The translations under genes and the position numbers were made by a program. This document shows, in pieces, positions 1 to 6,422 of a stretch of DNA of 19,208 nt; within the stretch, counting starts at the first letter, position 1; the number at the start of each line of letters is the position of its first letter. Source of the stretch: DASTQL01 sp035761805 (GTDB taxonomy: Bacteria; Actinomycetota; Actinomycetes; Jiangellales; Jiangellaceae). Below the pieces are notes generated by a model. It ran no database searches, had not been told where the DNA came from, and saw only the letters and a program-made list of their open reading frames with translations. The stretch spans positions 1-19,208 of the forward strand of contig DASTQL010000166.1 in assembly GCA_035761805.1 (NCBI GenBank), written 5' to 3'.

Positions 1-948
1 CGGCCCGCGCAGTGTCGACTGCAGCGCGGCCGTGAGACCGAGGTAGCCCGCGGCGACGACGACCGTGAGGCTGAGAACCAGGAGCGACCGTGCCACCAGG
101 AGCCGGACGTCGAGCAGGTCGTGGCGCAGGACGCCGACCACGATCCCCGCCGGGATCAGCAGGATGGGGAGGACGCCGACCAGGAGCGACTGCAGGTCGA
201 GCACTGCGCCCGTGAGGAAGGCGGTGAACACGACCACGACCGCGAGGAGCAGCCACAGGAGCTGGCGTTTCACCGCCTCGGAGCCGCACCGGTAGCGCTG
301 GACGAGAGCGGCCAACGCGCCGAGCCAGCCGAGCAGGACCGCGACGCTCGCCACCCCGGCCACCCAGTCCGGGCGGGGAAGCCCCTCGGTGTCCGGGTAC
401 CCGCGGACGCCGACCTCCGCCGTCAGCCCACCCAGGGGGTCGAGCACCGCTGTCGCCACGAGCCAGGCTCCACCGAACAAGAGCACGGGGAGAAGGGGTC
501 GCCAGCGTCGACTCGGGAGACGTCCGTCGGGGAAGAGCGCGATAGCCAGGGGGAGGAACACGGTCAGCCCCCAGGGCCAGGCCGCGTTCGTCACCGTGGC
601 GAGGAGCCGCCACCACGAGCCCTCGAGCTCCGGCCCGCCCGCCCACGCCAGCACGGCGATTCCCGATGCGGTGAAGGCCCAGCAACAACCACCCGCCAAC
701 AGCGTCCATCCCACCGCATTGCGAGGTCGGTAGTGGGCGATCAACCAGCCGGCCAGCGCCAGGGACAGCCCGATGGCGGCGTTGGTGACCACGAAGAGGT
801 CGAGCAGCCGCGCCCAGCCCACGCCCGACCCCGCGCCGGCGACGAGGGCCACGCCGGCCTCCGCCACCACCAGACCGCCCAGCACCGAGGCGAGGGGCGC
901 CCAGTCGGTTCGGTCTGAGACGAGCCCCGGGGCCACGACCCTCATCAT
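1..948 (-). CDS. Sensor histidine kinase, N-terminal membrane part (partial, runs off left edge)
   Basis: The minus strand is open without a stop from an ATG at 946-948 to the first base of the window, giving 316 residues with no end. An in-frame stop at 985-987 bounds it upstream, and GGGGAG (959-964 on the plus strand as CTCCCC) lies 10 bases before the ATG. The product is almost wholly hydrophobic, with about eight or more membrane helices separated by short charged loops. The stretch 'LFPDGRLPSRRW' in the middle and 'GVLRHDLLDVRLLVARSLL' near the visible end are typical of the membrane sensor region of actinobacterial two-component kinases of the NarL/DesK type. The dimerisation and ATPase domains should lie beyond the window, so the kinase call is inferred from this N-terminal half. 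It is divergent from the membrane protein at 1099. Confidence 0.75.
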   Translation of the reverse strand, partial: MMRVVAPGLVSDRTDWAPLASVLGGLVVAEAGVALVAGAGSGVGWARLLDLFVVTNAAIGLSLALAGWLIAHYRPRNAVGWTLLAGGCCWAFTASGIAVLAWAGGPELEGSWWRLLATVTNAAWPWGLTVFLPLAIALFPDGRLPSRRWRPLLPVLLFGGAWLVATAVLDPLGGLTAEVGVRGYPDTEGLPRPDWVAGVASVAVLLGWLGALAALVQRYRCGSEAVKRQLLWLLLAVVVVFTAFLTGAVLDLQSLLVGVLPILLIPAGIVVGVLRHDLLDVRLLVARSLLVLSLTVVVAAGYLGLTAALQSTLRGP

Positions 949-971
949 CGGCTCGTTGCTCCCCGCGTGGG

Positions 972-987
972 TAGGGGCAGGCCCCTA
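972..987. promoter_or_regulatory. Candidate operator: 16-bp perfect palindrome
   Basis: TAGGGGC and GCCCCTA form a perfect inverted repeat around a 2-base centre (AG). It lies 24 bases upstream of the kinase start and 112 bases upstream of the divergent membrane protein. The position and short spacer suit a dimeric regulator. No bound protein is known; the operator role is inferred. Confidence 0.35.
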
Positions 988-1026
988 GGTGTGCCGTGGA
1001 GATATCCCGCCCGGGAGAGGCGGCGG

Positions 1027-1047
1027 CCACCCTGCTTGCAGGGGTGG
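1027..1047. repeat. Inverted repeat in divergent intergenic region
   Basis: CCTGC-TT-GCAGG is a perfect inverted repeat, extended outward by CCAC on the left and GGTGG on the right, so the pairing continues with a one-base offset. It lies about 52 bases before the start codon at 1099. It could be an operator or a leader hairpin; the sequence does not decide between them. Confidence 0.3.
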
Positions 1048-1098
1048 CGGGGTCGACCGTGATCGGCGTAGATCCCGCTGCATCGAAAGGGAAGTCCG

Positions 1099-1833
1099 AT
1101 GAGCCGTACCCATCAGCAGGTGCCTGATGCACGAACCGCCGTTCGCCCTCCGTCCGACCTGCGCCGCCTCTGGCGGACGTTGCTGGCAGTCGTGGCGCCG
1201 CTGCCCATGCTCTCCATGGGCCTCTGGTACGTCCTGAGCCCGGTGGACGGCGATGCCTCGTTCGAGGAGACGCTCGCGGCCTACACCGCCGATCCGGGAC
1301 GTGCCTGGCTGGTGTACCTCACCGTCCCGTTCCTGGTCCTCCTCGTCCCGGCCACCGCTGCCGTCGTGCTCGTCGTCCGTCGACACGCGCCACGACTCGC
1401 GACGGCCGGAGGGCTGATTGCGGTCGGCGGCATGATCGGCGGCTTCGGGATCCTTCCCGGCGCCCCCGACCCCGTCCACCTCGTGATCGCCGGCGACCTC
1501 GACGCCACGAGCGCCTCCCGGGTCGCCGCAGCCATGGAGTCGGACGTGCTCACGTTGGTAGGCAGCCTGCTCTTCATCCTCGGTGTGACGGTCGGCTTGT
1601 TGCTGCTGGGGATCGCCCTGTGGCGCAGCCAGCTGGTCCCCGCTTGGGCGGGCGTGGCGCTGGCGCTCGGCGGGTTCACGCACCCGTTCATGCCCGGGCA
1701 CGTGGCCACCGGTATCGGCCTTCTCCTCGCTGCCGTCGGGTACGCCGGCGCCGGCCGGGCGCTGCTGAGGACATCGGACGAGGACTTCGACCTGCCGCCG
1801 GCCCGGCCCGGATGGGCATCGGGCACGGCGTGA
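1099..1833 (+). CDS. Integral membrane protein of unknown function
   Basis: A 244-residue protein with about six predicted membrane helices, near residues 27-47, 70-92, 101-119, 151-174, 181-193 and 201-222. It has a basic, soluble N-terminus of about 25 residues and an acidic C-terminal tail (RTSDEDFD). A conserved-looking loop between helices 1 and 2 (residues 48-69) contains acidic residues. AAAGGGAAG ends about 4 bases before the ATG and supports this start. No catalytic motif was found and I do not recognise the family with confidence; it resembles small actinobacterial membrane proteins annotated only as hypothetical. It is divergent from the sensor kinase and shares a 150-base intergenic region containing two inverted repeats, so the two may be co-regulated. 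It converges on the amylase-type gene with about 50 bases between them. Confidence 0.8.
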   Translation: MSRTHQQVPDARTAVRPPSDLRRLWRTLLAVVAPLPMLSMGLWYVLSPVDGDASFEETLAAYTADPGRAWLVYLTVPFLVLLVPATAAVVLVVRRHAPRLATAGGLIAVGGMIGGFGILPGAPDPVHLVIAGDLDATSASRVAAAMESDVLTLVGSLLFILGVTVGLLLLGIALWRSQLVPAWAGVALALGGFTHPFMPGHVATGIGLLLAAVGYAGAGRALLRTSDEDFDLPPARPGWASGTA

Positions 1834-1883
1834 GCCGGTGGCGGTCCAGCGGTGTCCGGTCCGCGTGGTGGCGGGTCGCCAGG

Positions 1884-3227
1884 TCAGGTGTCGAGGACCG
1901 TCCAGCCGTGCGGAGGCACGAGCCGCGGGTCGGCCGCAGCGCCCGCCGGGTCGCCCGCCGCCGCCACCGGCCCCACCGCCACCCGCTCGTCGGCGCCGTA
2001 CGGGTCGTCGCCGGCGTTGAGCAGCACGGTCACCGAGCCGCCGTCCCCAGCCGACCGGTACGCGATCGCCGCGGTGTCGACGAGCAGCACCTCGGTCCGG
2101 GCGGTGGTGAGCCACGGCCGCTGGGCGCGCAGCCGGAGCAGGCACCGTGTCAGCTCGTACGTGGCGCTGGCGTCGTCGTCCAGGTCCTCGGGCGAAGGGG
2201 GCGAGGAGGGTAGTTCGGGCCGCACCGCGTCGTCGCCGCCCTCGCGCTCCTCCTTGACGCCCCGGGTGCCGAGCTCGTCGAGGTAGTAGACGCTCGGTGA
2301 CCCGGCGACGGTTGCCAGCACCACGAGGGCGTGAGCGACGTGCCGTGGGTCGTCGAGCCGGCTCGCGATGCGGGTGACGTCGTGGTTGCCGACGAAGGTC
2401 TGCGGCAGGAAGGCCTCGGCGAACTCCGCGTGCCGCCCCAGGGCGTGGGCGAGCTCGTGCGCATTGGCGTCGTTGAGCGAGCTCCAGACCGCCTTCCACA
2501 GCTCGTACTGCGTGACCGAGTCGAGGCCGCTCTCGGTGGCGTAGCCGGCGTAGTCGCCGTGGATGACCTCACCCACGAACCACGCCTCCGGGTGGTGCTC
2601 GCGCACCCGCGGCAGCACCCGGGCCCAGAAGTCCGCCGGTACCGCGTACGCGGCGTCGAGCCGCCACCCGTCCACGCCCCGCTCGAGCCAGTACCTCATC
2701 ACCGCGACCACGTGGTCCGCGACGGCCGGCGAGGAGTGGTCGAGCAGGACGAGGCCCCCGTGGCCCTCGAAGACCTCCGGCTCCGGCTCACCCCCGCTCT
2801 GGGAACGGTCCTCGGGCCAGTGCAACCGAAACCACGCCGCCGCCTCGGAGCGGGGCCCGCCCGCCACCGCCTCGCCGTACCGCGCGAAACCGCGCCCCAC
2901 GTGGTTGAAGACGCCGTCGAGCACCACCCGCAGCCCGTGCGAGTGCGCGGCCTCGACCAGCGCGACCAGGTCGTCCTCGTCGCCGAGCCGCGGGTCGACC
3001 CGGAAGTGGTCCAACGTGTCGTAGCCGTGCGTCTCCGACGCGAAGACCGGGCCGAGCAGCAGCCCGCCGCACCCCAGCCCCGCCGCGTACGGGAGCCAGT
3101 CGTGCAGGTGCGGCAGTCGGTGGTGCACGCGCTGCTCGTCAGGCGGCGCCGATCGTTCGGCGCCGAGGGCACCGAGCGGGTAGACGTGCCACCAGGTCGT
3201 GCGCGCGGGCCAGTCGGTCTCGGTCAT
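1884..3227 (-). CDS. GH13 alpha-amylase family glycoside hydrolase
   Basis: A 447-residue alpha-glucan-acting enzyme of the (beta/alpha)8 barrel GH13 family. All four family signature regions are present: DGVFNH (104-109); GWRLDAAYAV with the expected nucleophile Asp191; FVGEVIHG with the expected acid/base Glu220; and FVGNHD with the transition-state Asp283. There is no signal peptide, so it should be cytosolic and probably acts on maltooligosaccharides, glycogen fragments or related alpha-glucosides; the exact substrate cannot be read from sequence. The C-terminal third (about 370-447) fits the small beta-sandwich domain C. A PSVYYLDELG segment replaces the more usual YYGDE form. AGGA about 7 bases upstream supports the ATG start. 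It is a single-gene unit, convergent with the membrane protein at 1099-1833. Confidence 0.92.
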   Translation of the reverse strand: MTETDWPARTTWWHVYPLGALGAERSAPPDEQRVHHRLPHLHDWLPYAAGLGCGGLLLGPVFASETHGYDTLDHFRVDPRLGDEDDLVALVEAAHSHGLRVVLDGVFNHVGRGFARYGEAVAGGPRSEAAAWFRLHWPEDRSQSGGEPEPEVFEGHGGLVLLDHSSPAVADHVVAVMRYWLERGVDGWRLDAAYAVPADFWARVLPRVREHHPEAWFVGEVIHGDYAGYATESGLDSVTQYELWKAVWSSLNDANAHELAHALGRHAEFAEAFLPQTFVGNHDVTRIASRLDDPRHVAHALVVLATVAGSPSVYYLDELGTRGVKEEREGGDDAVRPELPSSPPSPEDLDDDASATYELTRCLLRLRAQRPWLTTARTEVLLVDTAAIAYRSAGDGGSVTVLLNAGDDPYGADERVAVGPVAAAGDPAGAAADPRLVPPHGWTVLDT

Positions 3228-3286
3228 TCCTCGATCCTGCCCTGGCCCGGCAGGTGAGGTCGCCCCGGCGGGCGAGGGGTGGTGGC

Positions 3287-3475
3287 ATGATCGCGAACGT
3301 GAGCGCGCTGCGGACGGTCGACGACGTCGTCGCGCGGATGCGGGCGATCGACGCCGCGCTGCCCCGGCGGGACGGGGTGGTGGCCTTCAACCGGTCTACC
3401 TGAGGTCACTGAGCGGGTGCGCGACCGGATCGGTGAGGGCTTCTTCCGCGACCCCGCGCTCGCCGTCGTGACGAC
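3287..3475 (+). pseudogene. DUF5995-family gene remnant (frameshifted, truncated)
   Basis: A good start (GAGGGG then ATG at 3287) opens a reading frame whose product includes MRAIDAALPRRDGVVAFNR. This matches the conserved N-terminus of the actinobacterial DUF5995 family (…AIDAALPPGDGVA-FNR-YL-VTE…). The frame stops at 3401-3403. The expected continuation VYL, then EVTERVRDRIGEGFFRDPA, is present but spread over the other two frames. Two single-G deletions explain it: CGGGTC read as CGGTC near 3393, and CTGGAG read as CTGAG near 3402. Similarity ends near 3475, so the gene is also truncated by roughly three quarters. From 3476 to about 3640 I see no recognisable gene. The family function is unknown. 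It is divergent from the amylase-type gene. Confidence 0.7.
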
Positions 3476-3640
3476 CTGTACCCGGTCCCGCCGCACACCC
3501 GGCGACGTGCAGGCCGATCACCTCAAGGTCACGAGCATCCCTCGCCCGTACGGTGGGGCCTGGTCGGCCGCCGGATGCTCGTCGCCGTCCCGGGGTAGGA
3601 GGCGGAATACCAGCCGCCTCGCGCGGGTTGTGCCGTACGG

Positions 3641-3658
3641 TAGTTGACAGCGCAACTA
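3641..3658. promoter_or_regulatory. Candidate MarR-type operator upstream of the monooxygenase operon
   Basis: TAGTTG and CAACTA form a perfect inverted repeat with a 6-base spacer, 32 bases before the start codon at 3691. The TTGACA at 3644-3649 inside it resembles a -35 element, so binding would block transcription. The arm sequence and spacing are typical of MarR-family sites. No MarR gene is in the window, so the regulator is inferred. Confidence 0.45.
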
Positions 3659-3690
3659 GATGCCCGATGAGGGCGGGAGCGAGCGAGGAC

Positions 3691-4869
3691 ATGCAGTTCG
3701 GCATCTTCAGCGTCGGTGACGTGACCCGGGACCCGACGAACGACAGGACACCGACCGAGGCCGAGCGCATCAAGGCGATGGTCACGATCGCGTTCAAGGC
3801 CGAGGAGGTCGGGCTCGACGTCTTCGCGACCGGCGAGCACCACAACCCCCCGTTCGTGCCGTCGTCGCCGACGACCATGCTCGGCTTCATTGCGGCGCGC
3901 ACCGAGCGGCTCATCCTGTCGACCGCGACCACGCTGATCACGACCAACGACCCGGTCAAGATCGCCGAGGACTATGCGATGCTGCAGCACCTCGCCGACG
4001 GCCGCGTCGACCTGATGATGGGACGCGGCAACACCGCGCCGGTCTACCCCTGGTTCGGCCAGGACATCCGCAACGGCATCCCGCTGGCGATCGAGAACTA
4101 CCACCTGCTGCACCGCCTGTGGCGGGAGGACGTCGTCGACTGGGAGGGCCGGTTGCGTACGCCCCTGCAGTCCTTCACCTCGACGCCGCGGCCGCTGGAC
4201 GGCGTACCGCCGTTCGTCTGGCACGGGTCGATCCGCAGCCCGGAGATCGCCGAGCAGGCCGCGTACTACGGCGACGGCTTCTTCGCCAACAACATCTTCT
4301 GGCCCAAGGAGCACTTTCAGCGGCTCATCGAGCTGTACCGCCGCCGGTACGAGCACTACGGTCACGGCTCCGCCGACCAGGCCATCGTCGGCCTCGGCGG
4401 GCAGGTCTTCATGCGGGCGCGTTCCCAGGACGCCGTTCGGGAGTTCCGGCCGTACTTCGACGTGGCTCCCGTGTACGGGCACGGGCCGTCGCTGGAGGAG
4501 TTCACCGCCGAGACGCCGCTGACCGTCGGCAGCCCGCAGCAGGTGATCGACCGGTACGCGGGGATGCGCGAGCACTTCGGCGACTACCAGCGGCAGCTCT
4601 TCCTGGTCGACCACGCGGGCCTGCCGCTCAAGACCGTGCTCGAGCAGCTCGACATCCTCGGCGAGGAGGTCGTACCGGTGCTGCGAAAGGAGCTTGCCGC
4701 CGGTCGGCCGGCGCACGTACCGGAGGCGCCGACGCACGCGTCGATGAAGGCGGCGCGGAACGCGGCTGCCGCCGACGCTCCGGGCGAGGGTTCCGAGGCT
4801 GCCACTGACGGTACGGAATCGGGCGACACTGCTGCGGACGAGGTTCGTGTCGAGGTTGTGACCCGATGA
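3691..4869 (+). CDS. Luciferase-like (LLM class) FMN-dependent monooxygenase, CE1758 family
   Basis: A 392-residue flavin-dependent oxidoreductase of the bacterial luciferase superfamily, which uses reduced FMN and oxygen on an unknown substrate. The N-terminus MQFGIFSVGD is a typical first barrel strand. GEHH (48-51), the segment up to LSTATTLITTNDPVKIAED (76-94) and GRGNT (111-115) are typical of the family. The start at 3691 is chosen because the fold begins directly at this Met, with GGGAG about 11 bases upstream; an in-frame ATG at 3667 would add only eight residues. The catalytic part ends near residue 345. The last 45 residues are an Ala/Glu/Asp-rich, probably disordered tail, longer than I would expect for the family. 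It overlaps the next gene by 4 bases, so the two are translationally coupled. Family assignment rests strongly on that partner. Confidence 0.88.
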   Translation: MQFGIFSVGDVTRDPTNDRTPTEAERIKAMVTIAFKAEEVGLDVFATGEHHNPPFVPSSPTTMLGFIAARTERLILSTATTLITTNDPVKIAEDYAMLQHLADGRVDLMMGRGNTAPVYPWFGQDIRNGIPLAIENYHLLHRLWREDVVDWEGRLRTPLQSFTSTPRPLDGVPPFVWHGSIRSPEIAEQAAYYGDGFFANNIFWPKEHFQRLIELYRRRYEHYGHGSADQAIVGLGGQVFMRARSQDAVREFRPYFDVAPVYGHGPSLEEFTAETPLTVGSPQQVIDRYAGMREHFGDYQRQLFLVDHAGLPLKTVLEQLDILGEEVVPVLRKELAAGRPAHVPEAPTHASMKAARNAAAADAPGEGSEAATDGTESGDTAADEVRVEVVTR

Positions 4870-5528
4870 CGACTCCCACCCCGGCGGCCCGGAAGGTCGT
4901 GGTCGTCTCGGCGGGGCTGAGCCAGCCCTCGTCGACCCGGCTGCTGGCGGACCGGTTGGCGTCCGCGGTCGTGGCGGCCGGCGCCTCGCGGGGTGTCGCC
5001 GTCGAACTCGAGGCTGTCGAGCTCCGCGACCGCGCGCACGACCTGGCCAACGCGCTGGTCACCGGCTTCCCGGCGGGCGACCTGCGCGCGGCCGTTGACA
5101 CGGTGGGCTCGGCCGACGCGGTCGTCGCAGTGACACCCGTGTTCACTGCCTCGTACAGCGGGCTGTTCAAGTCCTTCGTCGACGTGCTCGACCCCGAGTC
5201 GCTCGTCGGCGTCCCGGTGCTCGTCGCCGCCACGGCGGGGACCGCCCGGCACTCGTTGGTGCTCGAGCACGCGATGCGCCCGCTCTTCTCGTACCTGCGG
5301 GCGGTCGTCGTACCGACCGGCGTATACGCGGCGTCGGAGGACTGGGGCGTCGGCGACAGCGCCGGGAGCGCGCTGGACGAGCGGATCGACCGGGCCGCTG
5401 GCGAGCTGGCCGACCTGTTGGCGGGGCTGCCCGCCGCGGCGGCGCGCCGGGCGGCGACCGTCGATCCGTACGAGGAGCCGACGGCCTTCGCCGACCTGCT
5501 GCAGCAGCACTCCGGCCAGCAGCTCTGA
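4866..5528 (+). CDS. NAD(P)H-dependent FMN reductase partner, CE1759 family
   Basis: A 220-residue flavodoxin-fold reductase, expected to supply reduced FMN to the monooxygenase encoded just upstream. The N-terminal strand-loop VVVVSAGLSQPSSTR (about 11-25) is the FMN phosphate-binding loop of the NADPH-dependent FMN reductase fold. TPVFTASYSGLFKSFVDVLD (about 92-111) is the second flavin-contacting segment. GTARHSLVLEHAMRPLFSYL follows and is conserved in this group. The ATG overlaps the stop of the monooxygenase gene (ATGA at 4866-4869), so the pair forms a tight two-gene operon. This is the known arrangement of the CE1758/CE1759 'LLM duo' in actinobacteria. No terminator hairpin is obvious downstream, where the decayed transposase begins. 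Confidence 0.9.
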   Translation: MTTPTPAARKVVVVSAGLSQPSSTRLLADRLASAVVAAGASRGVAVELEAVELRDRAHDLANALVTGFPAGDLRAAVDTVGSADAVVAVTPVFTASYSGLFKSFVDVLDPESLVGVPVLVAATAGTARHSLVLEHAMRPLFSYLRAVVVPTGVYAASEDWGVGDSAGSALDERIDRAAGELADLLAGLPAAAARRAATVDPYEEPTAFADLLQQHSGQQL

Positions 5529-5576
5529 TCGACCCGCCCCCGCTGACCGGCTCCCAGTGACCACGTTCACCACCTG

Positions 5577-6120
5577 CTAGACGCTCCCGTCGCCGGCAAC
5601 CGACGGACGGACGAGGAGCTGCTGCGCCGCGTTCAACTGCGAGCGCGTCGCAGACTCGCCCGTCCAGACGGTGGACCCGGCGCCGGTCGGCGACCTCGAC
5701 CGTTGCAGCTTTCGGACTGGGTCTGCAGGTCCCCGAGAGAGTCGACCCGGCGTAGGGGCAAAGAACGAGGTCTCCAGATACGCGTTCCTCCGCTCGATGA
5801 ACCCCTTGCCCTGCGGGAAGTACGGCCGCAGCGGCAACCAGCCTCGAGGCCGAGCTGCCCATACGGGCCGGCGACCTTCCGCGAGACGGTGCGCAAGATG
5901 CACGCGTTCGTTGTCCGTCGCTATCGCCTCGGCAGCCCACCCGGCCGGGCCAGACCGCCGAGAAGCGCCGGCGCGAACGCCGTCAGGGTCTCGTGGAACG
6001 CGAACGCCACCCAGAACCTGCCGAGAACGGCAGCCCGATCACGAGCCCCAACATCTCCCGGGACTGACCGCGGCCCATCGGCACACCAGGTCGGTGCAGT
6101 CCAGCCTCGACGTCATGACG
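5577..6120 (-). pseudogene. Decayed DDE transposase (IS21/integrase-core type)
   Basis: Read on the minus strand, the pieces of an integrase-core transposase occur in order but in different frames. AFAFHETLTAF comes first (about 5990-6040). Then ATDNE carries the second catalytic Asp (codon at 5913-5915). Next is PYFPQGKGFIERRNAYLETS, with the catalytic Glu codon at 5793-5795. DSLGDLQTQSE follows in another frame, and finally an RRRVHRLDGRVCDALAVERG segment in a third. The Asp-to-Glu spacing is 39 residues, normal for a DDE enzyme. At least three frame changes are needed and no N-terminal helix-turn-helix is recognisable, so it cannot be active. I found no terminal inverted repeats and no helper ATPase gene. 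Family assignment to IS21 (istA-like) is tentative. The flanks 5529-5576 and 6121-6311 hold nothing recognisable. Confidence 0.6.
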
Positions 6121-6311
6121 CTCCTCCGCGACGAGGCCGCGGACCGGCTCGGTCTCAACGAGATCGGCAGGGTGCGGCTCCGCACGACGGCTCCGCAGAT
6201 CGCCGGCAAACCGCCGCAACCGCCCGACCGGGGGCTTCATCCCGGTCGACGAGTCGACGAACCGCATGGTCTGCGCCGGCATGATCACGAGGCGAACCGA
6301 CCCGGAGTTCT

Positions 6312-6326
6312 CCCGTCACAGACGGG
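6312..6326. repeat. Inverted repeat upstream of the PKD-dehydrogenase gene
   Basis: CCCGTC-ACA-GACGGG is a perfect 6-bp inverted repeat with a 3-base centre, about 97 bases before the start codon at 6423. It could be an operator, or a short terminator left from the decayed upstream region; there is no T-run. Confidence 0.3.
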
Positions 6327-6422
6327 CCCATCTCTGGCACCATCCCTGTGTTGCGACCTCGCGCCCACAGAGGGGGCTTCACCGTGGCCGCGACGAGGTC
6401 GGCGAGACGAGGGGGGAGTCGC

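Noticed and set aside
121..918. Long plus-strand open frame of 265 codons at the left edge
   Set aside because: Its product is a low-complexity Glu/Arg/Gln/His-rich sequence, typical of the antisense of a hydrophobic gene, and the minus strand encodes a convincing membrane sensor domain.
985..2499. 504-codon minus-strand frame across the membrane protein and amylase gene
   Set aside because: Composition is almost only Arg/Gly/Ala/Pro with no family features, and it overlaps two well-supported genes in other frames.
3476..3600. Possible second gene fragment (LYPVPPHTRR…VGRRMLVAVPG, stop near 3598)
   Set aside because: It ends in a stop and is not random in appearance, but I cannot match it to any family with confidence, so it is not annotated.
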